Source: Leifsonia tongyongensis (GTDB lineage Bacteria > Actinomycetota > Actinomycetes > Actinomycetales > Microbacteriaceae). Taken from it: a stretch of 64,000 bases of DNA. The stretch's first letter is position 1; every line of letters begins with the position of its first letter. Position numbers and translations under genes: made by a program. The notes beneath the pieces were generated by a model. It was not told where the DNA came from. It did not search any database and saw only the letters and a list, made by a program, of their open reading frames with translations. Below are positions 57,565 to 64,000 of this stretch, one piece after another. The DNA is taken from the NCBI RefSeq assembly GCF_010686705.1, contig NZ_JAAGWY010000001.1:930001-994000 (forward strand). Reading direction: 5' to 3'.

Positions 57565-58158
57565 ATGACACAGGTCCAACTGGGGATGAGCGTCTCCATC
57601 GACGGATTCGTCGCGACGCCCGACGGGCGCAACGACTGGGTCTTCCCCAACTTCGACGACGAGTTCGTCACCGACACGATGCAGCTGCTCCGCAGCCTCG
57701 ACACGATCCTGCTCGGGCGTGCCAACTACGAAGAGCAGTCCGCGAGCTGGGCGAACGCCGACGGCCCGCTGGCCGAGATCATGAACAACGTTCCCAAGAT
57801 CGTCTTCTCCCACACCCTCGAATCCGTCGACTGGGTCAACGCGCGGCTCGCCACAGGGACGCCCGAAGAAGAGATCGCCCGCCTCCGGGCCGACGGGGTG
57901 CCCAACGTCGGCGTCGCCGGCGGCGCCCGCTTCGCGCAGTACCTGTCGGCCCGCGGCCTCATCGACGAGTACACGCTCAACGTGCATCCGATCGCCCTGG
58001 GAGCCGGGATGCCCATCTTCACGACGCCCGTTCCCCTGCGACTCGTGGGCTCCAAGGTCTACGCGACCGGGCTGATCTCGAACCGCTATGCCGCTGCATC
58101 CGCCCCCGACGACGAGACCGTCGACGCAGCACGCGATCGCATCCACGCAGGCGCTTGA
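57565..58158 (+). CDS. Dihydrofolate reductase-fold (RibD C-terminal) protein
   Basis: A 197-residue protein of the RibD C-terminal domain/DHFR family: M-S-V-S-I-D-G-F-V-A-T-P-D-G-R, L-L-G-R-A-N-Y-E and G-V-A-G-G-A-R-F-A. Such proteins reduce or bind pterin-like or other small molecules and are common in soil actinobacteria. ATG at 57565 follows AAGGAG; the GTG 30 bases earlier is less likely. Confidence 0.92.
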   Translation: MTQVQLGMSVSIDGFVATPDGRNDWVFPNFDDEFVTDTMQLLRSLDTILLGRANYEEQSASWANADGPLAEIMNNVPKIVFSHTLESVDWVNARLATGTPEEEIARLRADGVPNVGVAGGARFAQYLSARGLIDEYTLNVHPIALGAGMPIFTTPVPLRLVGSKVYATGLISNRYAAASAPDDETVDAARDRIHAGA

Positions 58159-58210
58159 GCCGGTCGGCTAGCCTGAACGCGTACGCGGTCGGCAACCACG
58201 CGAGGAACCC

Positions 58211-58843
58211 ATGCTGGATGTAGCGGTCATCGAGGACACGGCCGCGGCCGAAGCCTCACTCAACCCGATGCGGGCCCGGATGCTCGCCGAACTCGTCGAC
58301 CCGCAGTCGGCGACGACCCTGGCGGGCAAGCTGCAGCTTCCCCGCCAGAAGGTCAACTACCACCTCCGCGAACTGGAACGGTTCGGACTCGTCGAACTCG
58401 CCGAGGAGCGCCGCAAAGGCAACATGACCGAGCGGGTCATGCGGGCGACGGCGGCCTCGTATGTGATCTCGCCAACGGCACTCGCCGCCGTCCAGCCCGA
58501 TCCCGCCCGCTCGCCCGACCGCCTGTCGGCGCGCTGGCTGCTCGCGGTCGCGGCGCGCCTGGTGAGGGATGTGGGCGAACTGATCACCGGCGCGACCCGC
58601 GCGAACAAGACGCTGGCGACCTTCGCCCTCGACGGAGAGCTCCGCTTCGCCAGCGCGGCCGATCGCGCAGCCTTCGCCGAGGAACTCACCGCCGGCGTCG
58701 CGGGCCTCGTCGCCAAATACCATTCCGAGGCCGCGCCCCGCGGCCGGGACTTCCGTTTCATCGTGGCCGTGCATCCGAGCACGAAGCCCGCACGACAGAA
58801 CACATCGGCGCCCGAGCCGGCGCCGCAGCCCGAGGAGGACTGA
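58211..58843 (+). CDS. ArsR-like HTH regulator with C-terminal extension
   Basis: A 210-residue regulator. Residues about 20-85 form a winged helix (N-P-M-R-A-R-M-L-A-E-L, T-T-L-A-G-K-L-Q-L-P-R-Q-K-V-N-Y-H-L-R). A second domain follows (about 100-195) and an acidic/Pro tail. The start follows GAGGAA. It overlaps the SRPBCC gene by one base, so the two are coupled. It may also bind the palindrome at 57510-57525, but that is inference. Confidence 0.9.
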   Translation: MLDVAVIEDTAAAEASLNPMRARMLAELVDPQSATTLAGKLQLPRQKVNYHLRELERFGLVELAEERRKGNMTERVMRATAASYVISPTALAAVQPDPARSPDRLSARWLLAVAARLVRDVGELITGATRANKTLATFALDGELRFASAADRAAFAEELTAGVAGLVAKYHSEAAPRGRDFRFIVAVHPSTKPARQNTSAPEPAPQPEED

Positions 58844-59583
58844 TGGGACACAACTGGAACGTCGACGACGAGTTCGAACTCGACGCGACGCCGGAGGAGG
58901 TCTGGCAGGCCATCGCCTCGGGGCCGGGGATCGACTCCTGGTTCATGGGGGTCAGCGACGTCGAGCCGGGCGTCGGCGGGAGCGTCACGACCGACTTCGG
59001 CGGCTTCGCGCAGCGGTCGGAGATCACCGCGTGGGAGCCGGCCCGGCACCTCGCGTACACGAGCGAGCCCAGCCCGGACGGCCGGTTCATCGCGTTCGAA
59101 TACCTGCTCGAAGCGAAGGACGGCGGAACGACGGTGATGCGGCAGGTTGCAACAGGATTCCTGCCCGGCGACGACTGGGAGGCCGAATTCGAGGCCATGG
59201 TGACCGGCGGCCTGATGTACACGCGGACCCTCCGGTCGTACGTGGACCATTTCACCGGACGGTTCGGGGTGCCGGTGTCGGCCATGGTCCAGCATCCGGA
59301 TTTCGACCGCGCGTGGGCGGGCATGCGCGCCGACCTGGGTCTTCCCTCGGAAACGGCCGAAGGCGACCGGGTCACGCTCACCCCGACCGGGCTCGCCCCG
59401 ATCACCGGAGTGATCGACTACCTGGCCGACGGCTACCTCGGAGTGCGCGCGAATGACGCGCTCTACCGCTTCTACCGGGGGTTCTTCGGGCCCGGCCTCG
59501 GGCACCACGTGTTCACGGACGGCGCCGATCGCACAGGGCTCGAAGCCGAATGGCTGGCATGGCTGGACAGCGCGGTCGCCTGA
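58843..59583 (+). CDS. SRPBCC-domain protein
   Basis: A 246-residue protein with an AHSA1/START-like domain: D-D-E-F-E-L-D-A-T-P-E-E-V-W-Q-A-I at the start and I-D-S-W-F-M-G-V. The C-terminal third (about 165-245) is an extra segment with Y-L-A-D-G-Y-L-G-V and R-F-Y-R-G-F. It is the partner of the HTH regulator, like the ArsR-SRPBCC pair at 29.7 kb. Confidence 0.88.
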   Translation: MGHNWNVDDEFELDATPEEVWQAIASGPGIDSWFMGVSDVEPGVGGSVTTDFGGFAQRSEITAWEPARHLAYTSEPSPDGRFIAFEYLLEAKDGGTTVMRQVATGFLPGDDWEAEFEAMVTGGLMYTRTLRSYVDHFTGRFGVPVSAMVQHPDFDRAWAGMRADLGLPSETAEGDRVTLTPTGLAPITGVIDYLADGYLGVRANDALYRFYRGFFGPGLGHHVFTDGADRTGLEAEWLAWLDSAVA

Positions 59584-59589
59584 CCGCTC

Positions 59590-59886
59590 CTACTGGTCGC
59601 GCTCGGTGTAGTCGCCCTGCTCGGCCGACGACTCGACGACTTCGTCGTTCAGCTCGGTCTCGGTGTACTCGCCTTCGATGAGCGGGTCGGTTCCGGGGTT
59701 GTCCTCGGTCTCGGTGTACGAACCGTGGACGGTGCGCAGCTCACCGCCCTCGTCGTTGACCTCGGTGTAGAAGCCCTCCTCTTCCGAGCGCACGACTTCT
59801 TCCGCGCGACCGACCTCGTCCTCGCGCCCGACCTCGTTCTCGCGGTCGCGGTCGCCACCGTCGGTAGGACCTTCGAATGTGCCCAT
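59590..59886 (-). CDS. Acidic protein with G-x-Y-T-E repeats
   Basis: A 98-residue, strongly acidic protein. After a charged head (about 1-37), the motif G-[FSED]-Y-T-E occurs at residues 38-42, 55-59, 72-76 and 91-95, spaced 17, 17 and 19. Asp/Glu fills the gaps. There is no hydrophobic segment. ATG at 59886 has GGAG upstream. I do not know the function. Confidence 0.78.
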   Translation of the reverse strand: MGTFEGPTDGGDRDRENEVGREDEVGRAEEVVRSEEEGFYTEVNDEGGELRTVHGSYTETEDNPGTDPLIEGEYTETELNDEVVESSAEQGDYTERDQ

Positions 59887-60006
59887 CACTGCTCCTTTCG
59901 CCGGTGACATCCGCGTCGGGCCTGGGCTCGATCGGCGGGCATCCGTGCTGCGACTCTACGCCCGACGCTGCCCACCGGCCAGCCCTGCGCCGCGCCCGCT
60001 CCCTGC

Positions 60007-60080
60007 CGCCGAGAGTCGCCGCTCGCCCCGAGAATCACCGGCGCGCGAGGCCATCTCGGCCGCAACGGCGACTCTCGGCG
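60007..60080. repeat. 74-nt nested palindrome, copy 4
   Basis: Outer arms CGCCGAGAGTCGCCG and CGGCGACTCTCGGCG are perfect over 15 bases. The inner CCCGAGAATCACC pairs less well with ATCTCGGCC. It lies 26 bases beyond the stop of the 60-residue gene. The rest of the gap from 59887 to 60105 holds no gene. Confidence 0.93.
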
Positions 60081-60105
60081 ACCGGGGGCGGGAGGGGCGA
60101 CGCAG

Positions 60106-60288
60106 TCAGCGGGTGCGCGCCTTGTAGGCGGCCTGTCTCGCGTCGTCCCTGGCCTTCGTGAAGCCCGGGTCGTTCCAGAACGACGTCACGGCGCCCATCA
60201 TCTGGTCGTAGCGTTCCCGGCCGGCGCGAGCGCCCAGCACATAGGCGATGAGTGCGATCACGAGGATCACGAAGAATCGTGGACGCAT
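60106..60288 (-). CDS. Small YtxH-like membrane protein
   Basis: A 60-residue protein: one transmembrane helix (F-F-V-I-L-V-I-A-L-I-A-Y-V-L-G) then a basic helical tail ending A-Y-K-A-R-T-R. Such proteins are conserved in related actinobacteria without known function. The start follows GAGGGGC. Confidence 0.82.
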   Translation of the reverse strand: MRPRFFVILVIALIAYVLGARAGRERYDQMMGAVTSFWNDPGFTKARDDARQAAYKARTR

Positions 60289-60355
60289 GGCCCCTCCTGA
60301 CTGTCTGCGCCGACCCTAGTACCGTCGCCGCGGGATGGGAAGGGGCGGAGGCGGT

Positions 60356-60991
60356 CTACGGCGACGACGGCCGGCGGCGGTCCGTCCACCGGTCCCAGAG
60401 CAGGCGGATGGGACCGCTCAGGGGCAGGAGCAGCAACGACAGGATCCCGATCGACGGGACGAGCACGGCCAGCACGAGCGCGACGGCGAAGAGCACGATC
60501 GCGATCACCGACGACGAGAGGTCGAGGCCCCCTTCGACGCCTTCGCGGAGCAGGCCCGGATTGCGGATGAGGACAACCTCCATCAGCAGCATGGATGTGC
60601 CGGTCACGATGAGGGTGCCGATGTACAGCGCGTAGACGCCCGGCTGATGCCCCGGGGCGAGCGACAGCACGTTCGTCACGAAAGGCAGGAACACGATGCT
60701 CGCGAGCCACAGGAAGTTCAGCCGGACGAGATTCCCGTTGTAGTCCCCGACGAACTCGAAGACCTGGTGATGCACGACCCAGAACCGCGCGATGACGGCG
60801 AACGAGATGGCGAACGCGAGGAAGGTGCCCCAGTGGTCGTTGAAGAGGGTGCCGACCGTCGTGCCCTGCTTGGTGATCTGCGTGGCGACGTCGACGAGGG
60901 GGAGCACCAGGAGCGTGATCGCGATGGCGACCGCGGCATCCGAGAAGTTGACGAGCCGATCGAGCCCGCGGCTGGTTCGGATGGATGCCAT
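60356..60991 (-). CDS. TMEM175/DUF1211-like potassium channel
   Basis: A 211-residue membrane protein with six helices. R-L-V-N-F-S-D-A-A-V-A-I-A-I-T-L-L is the TMEM175 first-helix motif (F-S-D), which lines the pore in the known channels. Bacterial members conduct potassium. The C-terminus is basic (R-W-T-D-R-R-R). It ends before the 60-residue gene on the same strand. Confidence 0.9.
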   Translation of the reverse strand: MASIRTSRGLDRLVNFSDAAVAIAITLLVLPLVDVATQITKQGTTVGTLFNDHWGTFLAFAISFAVIARFWVVHHQVFEFVGDYNGNLVRLNFLWLASIVFLPFVTNVLSLAPGHQPGVYALYIGTLIVTGTSMLLMEVVLIRNPGLLREGVEGGLDLSSSVIAIVLFAVALVLAVLVPSIGILSLLLLPLSGPIRLLWDRWTDRRRPSSP

Positions 60992-61018
60992 GCGCTCATT
61001 CTGCCGGTCCGCGTCGGC

Positions 61019-61606
61019 TCAGGCGAGCGAGGCGATGAAGTCGTCGATCGAGACGACCTCGCCCTGGCGCGGGAAGACCTTCTCGGTGAGCACGCGATGC
61101 ACCTCGGGGTCGCGATCGAAGCATCCGTCTTCGAGCACGATGATGCTGAAGTCGTGGTCCGCAGCGTCGCGCACCGTGGAGAGGACGACCCCGCTGGTCG
61201 CGATTCCGCAGAGCACGAGCGTGTCGACGCCCCGCCCGGCCAGCTGTTCGCCGAGGTCGGTGGTGCTGAAGGCGCCGACGCGCGACTTGCGCACGACGAT
61301 CTCGTCGTCACCGGGGGCGATACGCGGGTCGACCTCGGTGTCGGGCCCGTCCAGCAGCCGGCCCGTCACCGCCGCGGCATGGAAAGTCAGATTGCTCGCC
61401 GGAACCGTGGCGACGTCGTCGGCCGTCAGCGCCACCCGCACGTAGCCGACGGTGAGGCCGGCCGTTCGCGCCGCCTCGCGTGCCCGGAGCAGCCCTCCGA
61501 TGAAGGCGTCGGCGTCGGGCAGCTGCGCGACGATGGACGGCTCCACGTCCATGATGAGCAAGGCGGTGGTTGCGGGATGGATCGTGCGGAGTTCAGTCAC
61601 CCGCAT
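61019..61606 (-). CDS. Cysteine hydrolase (isochorismatase-like)
   Basis: A 195-residue enzyme with the triad of the isochorismatase-like family: Asp20 (L-I-M-D-V-E), Lys107 (V-R-K-S-R-V) and Cys133 (L-C-G-I-A-T-S-G-V). These hydrolyse ether, amide or ring bonds of small metabolites; nicotinamidase or other amidase activity is possible. No neighbour gives the substrate. Confidence 0.92.
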   Translation of the reverse strand: MRVTELRTIHPATTALLIMDVEPSIVAQLPDADAFIGGLLRAREAARTAGLTVGYVRVALTADDVATVPASNLTFHAAAVTGRLLDGPDTEVDPRIAPGDDEIVVRKSRVGAFSTTDLGEQLAGRGVDTLVLCGIATSGVVLSTVRDAADHDFSIIVLEDGCFDRDPEVHRVLTEKVFPRQGEVVSIDDFIASLA

Positions 61607-61681
61607 ACCCTAATCCCCGTTCCTCTGGTCGAACACAGGGTTCGGCACAGGGTTCTGCACAAGGTTCTGCGGCGAGGGGGC

Positions 61682-61915
61682 TCAGAGCCCGAGCGACTTC
61701 TTGATGAGCTCCTCGGCGTCGTCGGTGTGGGCGGCCGCCTCCGCCTCCTGGTTCGCCTCGGCGATGGCGCGCACCACCTCATCGCGCTGGATGCGAAGGC
61801 CGCGTGGCGCGTCGATCCCGATGCGGATGCCGTCGCCTCGCGCCTCGAGCACGGTGATGACGATGTCGTCACCGATGAGCACCCGCTCTCCCGGTTTGCG
61901 CGTCAGTACCAGCAT
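61682..61915 (-). CDS. csrA: Carbon storage regulator CsrA
   Basis: A 77-residue RNA-binding protein opening M-L-V-L-T-R-K-P-G-E-R-V-L-I-G-D-D-I and with G-I-R-I-G-I-D-A-P. It binds GGA motifs in leaders and blocks translation. It follows flbD by nine bases on the same strand. In Bacillus its main target is flagellin mRNA; the flagellin gene is divergent from flbD here and has several GGA motifs in its leader. Confidence 0.95.
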   Translation of the reverse strand: MLVLTRKPGERVLIGDDIVITVLEARGDGIRIGIDAPRGLRIQRDEVVRAIAEANQEAEAAAHTDDAEELIKKSLGL

Positions 61916-61924
61916 TGGCTCAGC

Positions 61925-62179
61925 CTATCCCGCAGCCACCGGTGTCAGGTGGCGGCCGAACGGCCGGGCGGGAGCGCCGTTGGATGCTTCGTTGGCGATG
62001 GCGATGACGCGCGCCCGGTAGGCCGCGATCCGCTCGATCAGTTCGGACATCGTCTCGGTCACCGTGAAGATCGAGCCGTCGACCAGGACCAGCGTGGTCT
62101 CCGGGCCGGAGTGGATGCGCTCGATGAGATCGGGGTTGACGGCGAACGTGCTGTGGTTGGGCCGCGTGGCGACGATCAT
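61925..62179 (-). CDS. flbD: Flagellar FlbD-family protein
   Basis: An 84-residue protein of the FlbD family: I-V-A-T-R-P-N-H-S-T-F-A-V-N-P-D-L-I-E-R, then V-L-V-D-G-S-I-F-T-V-T-E-T and a helix E-L-I-E-R-I. It belongs with flagellar genes, role not firmly known. It is translated with csrA. The upstream region is shared with flagellin. Confidence 0.93.
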   Translation of the reverse strand: MIVATRPNHSTFAVNPDLIERIHSGPETTLVLVDGSIFTVTETMSELIERIAAYRARVIAIANEASNGAPARPFGRHLTPVAAG

Positions 62180-62287
62180 GGGCGTGTTCCTGGTCCCGGC
62201 CCTGGCTGGGCCGACACTCTCCACTCTCGGACGGCACGCGGCCCCGGTAAGGCGCCCGGACGTGCGCAAAAACTTCTGCGAATCGGC

Positions 62288-62314
62288 TAACCGATGTCTG
62301 CGGACCGCCGATAG
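62288..62314 (+). promoter_or_regulatory. Sigma-28 (FliA/WhiG)-type flagellin promoter
   Basis: TAAC (62288-62291), a 15-base spacer and GCCGATAG (62307-62314) match the sigma-28 consensus TAAA-N15-GCCGATAA at all but two positions. Transcription should start near 62321, giving a 60-base leader to the flagellin ATG with five GGA motifs (62333, 62340, 62344, 62352 and 62368). Confidence 0.9.
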
Positions 62315-62380
62315 CTCTAGGTGTACGACACCGGACCACGGACGGACCGGTGGACAAACCCACTCAAGGAAGAAGCCATC

Positions 62381-63217
62381 ATGGGAATGACGATTGCGAC
62401 CAACAACGCGGCACTGAACGCGTACCGCAACCTCAACAACACGCAGAACAAGCTCAACTCCTCCCTTCAGAAGCTGTCCAGCGGCCACCGCATCAACAGC
62501 GCAGCGGACGACGCGGCCGGCCTGTCGATCTCCGAGGGCCTTCAGTCGCAGATCTCCGGCATCGCCCAGGCGGGACGCAACGCCCAGGACGGCATCTCGG
62601 TCATCCAGACCGCTGACGGCGCACTGAGCGAGGTCACCTCGATCCTGCACCGTATGCGCGACCTCGCTGTCCAGGGCGCGAACGACTCGAACAGCACCAC
62701 CTCGCGCGCTGCGATCAAGACGGAAGCCGACGACCTCGGCAAGGAGCTCGACCGCATCAGCACCAACACGAACTTCAACGGCATCAACCTGCTCCAGGGT
62801 GGGTCGCTGAACTTCCAGGTGGGCGCTGGTTCCACGGCCGACAACACCATCGGTGTCACCCTCGCGAACGTCAACACGGCGGTCGGCACCCTGGCCGGCG
62901 CCGCCGGCGCCACCGGGTTCGATGTGACCACGAACGCCACCGCCAACACGACGATCGCTTCGATCGACACCGCCATCGACGCCGTCTCCACCTCGCGCGC
63001 CGACCTGGGTGCCTCGATCAACCGCTTCCAGTCGGCCGCGAACAGCCTCAGCATCGCGGGCCAGAACCTGACCGCTGCGAACTCGCAGATCAAGGACACC
63101 GACATGGCGGCCGAGATGGTCAACTACACCCAGTCCAGCATCCTCGCCCAGGCCGGTACCGCCATGCTCGCGCAGGCGAACCAGTCGGGCCAGGGCATCC
63201 TCAAGCTGCTCCAGTAG
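62381..63217 (+). CDS. fliC: Flagellin
   Basis: A 278-residue flagellin, the filament subunit. N-terminal D0/D1 (M-G-M-T-I-A-T-N-N-A-A-L-N-A, L-S-S-G-H-R-I-N-S-A-A-D-D-A-A-G-L) and C-terminal D1/D0 (A-E-M-V-N-Y-T-Q-S-S-I-L-A-Q-A-G-T) are conserved. The central hypervariable part is short, as in Gram-positive minimal flagellins. AAGGAAG is the binding site. Expression is from the sigma-28 promoter upstream and probably limited by CsrA. Confidence 0.96.
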   Translation: MGMTIATNNAALNAYRNLNNTQNKLNSSLQKLSSGHRINSAADDAAGLSISEGLQSQISGIAQAGRNAQDGISVIQTADGALSEVTSILHRMRDLAVQGANDSNSTTSRAAIKTEADDLGKELDRISTNTNFNGINLLQGGSLNFQVGAGSTADNTIGVTLANVNTAVGTLAGAAGATGFDVTTNATANTTIASIDTAIDAVSTSRADLGASINRFQSAANSLSIAGQNLTAANSQIKDTDMAAEMVNYTQSSILAQAGTAMLAQANQSGQGILKLLQ

Positions 63218-63358
63218 TCGGAGCCGACGCGAGCGCCTGGCGGTGAACGGTAGACGAACTGGACCTCGTCTCCCGCGATCCGCCGGGCGCTTTCGCGTCT
63301 CACCCCGACGGTCCCACCGACACCTTCCACGCACCACCAGCACGAAAGCGGTCAGACA

Positions 63359-64000
63359 GTGACAGGAATCCAGCTCCCGGGCCTCGCCACCGGGCTCGAC
63401 AGCGCCAGTCTCATCGCGTCGCTCATGCAGTTGTACACCGCGCCCGAGAACGTCATCAAGGCGAAGATCACCACCGACAACTCGAAGATCAGCGACCTGC
63501 AGTACCTGAACACCCAGATCGCGGCGCTGAAGACCGCGGCGGACGTCAACGCGAAGCCGGCGGCTCTCGCCGCTTTCACCGCATCCGCCTCGAATCCCGC
63601 GATCACCGCCAAGGCCGGCTCAGGGGCGACCCCGGGGAGCATCGACATCAGTGTCACCCAGCTCGCCCAGGCCCAGACGTCGGTGACCGGCACGTACACG
63701 AACTGGCCCGACAATCCGCCGACCCTCACGATCGTGAACTCGAGCGGCGTCCAGACCCAGGTGACGGCGGTCACCACCAGCCTCGACGACGTCGTCGTGG
63801 CCATCAACAACTCCGCGGCGGGCGTCACCGCCCAGAAGATCGCGACCGGCACCGACGGCTCGGGCAACCCCCTGTACCGTCTTCAGCTCACCTCGAAGCA
63901 GTCCGGAGCGGCCGGCGCCTTCCAGATCTACCGCGGCTCGACGGCCGACCTCGCCGCAGGCACGGCCACCGACCTGATGTCCGATCCGGGAGCTGCGACC
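63359..64000 (+). CDS. fliD: Flagellar cap protein FliD, 5' part
   Basis: The first 214 codons of hook-associated protein 2, cut off by the window edge. G-I-Q-L-P-G-L-A-T-G-L-D-S-A-S-L-I is the FliD N-terminus, then S-V-T-Q-L-A-Q-A-Q-T in the D1 region. The cap guides flagellin folding at the filament tip. GTG at 63359 is the start. It follows flagellin by 141 bases, which show no clear sigma-28 box. Confidence 0.93.
   Translation, partial: MTGIQLPGLATGLDSASLIASLMQLYTAPENVIKAKITTDNSKISDLQYLNTQIAALKTAADVNAKPAALAAFTASASNPAITAKAGSGATPGSIDISVTQLAQAQTSVTGTYTNWPDNPPTLTIVNSSGVQTQVTAVTTSLDDVVVAINNSAAGVTAQKIATGTDGSGNPLYRLQLTSKQSGAAGAFQIYRGSTADLAAGTATDLMSDPGAAT

Noticed and set aside
1-64000. tRNA, rRNA, prophage, insertion sequence or integrase genes
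   Set aside because: I looked through all intergenic stretches and gene products; none shows tRNA cloverleaf features, rRNA sequence, transposase or integrase motifs.

Overview
This window comes from a high-GC (roughly 70% G+C by eye) Gram-positive actinobacterium. The best fit is a motile member of the Microbacteriaceae (Leifsonia-like Micrococcales). The basis is the LigB-type ATP-dependent ligase, GAF-ANTAR proteins, many GTG starts, 4-base ATGA/GTGA gene overlaps, several apparently leaderless promoters, small actinobacterial membrane families, and a flagellar locus at the right edge. I see no rRNA, tRNA, insertion sequence, prophage or CRISPR array. It reads as ordinary chromosome with a few accessory patches.

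Layout. 0-4.6 kb: DNA ligase, small envelope proteins and a coupled membrane protein/PspA pair. 4.8-13.2 kb: carbon metabolism (an IlvD/Edd dehydratase divergent from a zinc dehydrogenase, an amylosucrase), a Fic protein with twin operators, a methyltransferase and a phosphoesterase. 13.2-17.6 kb: an anchored M15-like protein with an Ala/Pro/Gln repeat tail, then a three-gene flavin electron-transfer operon (heme/FAD reductase, FMN-binding protein, ApbE). 17.6-31 kb: single-gene housekeeping and stress functions (SDR, CDF-like protein, 5'-3' exonuclease, steroid-reductase-like membrane protein, PLP decarboxylase, aldo-keto reductase, thioredoxin), an Xre-controlled operon with a clear operator, and an ArsR-SRPBCC-VOC operon with an operator lying over its start codon. 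31-36.5 kb: two-component system, AI-2E family transporter, PrmC-like methyltransferase. 36.5-39.4 kb: a DUF4062/NB-ARC/TPR STAND ATPase translationally coupled to a multi-pass membrane protein, next to a low-GC stump of an AAA ATPase gene. 40-47 kb: small membrane and DNA-binding-like proteins, two coupled GAF-ANTAR sensors, a channel-like DUF1345 protein, a Phd-RelE module, CsbD and a flavin monooxygenase. 47-61.6 kb: LuxR regulator, HtrA-like protease with a pentad-repeat head, APC permease, GH3 glucosidase, drug exporter, HTH-SRPBCC pair, TMEM175-like channel and a cysteine hydrolase. 61.7-64 kb: edge of a flagellar cluster (csrA, flbD, flagellin behind a sigma-28-type promoter, and the start of fliD).

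The most unusual feature is not a gene. Eleven imperfect palindromes sit at gene 3' ends. Most are bounded by CGAG at the left and CTCG at the right. They fall into at least three sequence families, including four copies of a nested element that is exactly 74 nt each time. The genes themselves mostly resemble known families. The other points worth testing are the coupled STAND/membrane pair, the Fic gene with tandem operators, the possible CsrA control of flagellin, and three proteins with short periodic repeats (G-x-Y-T-E, D-D-x-[LV] pentads and QPVAPAQL).
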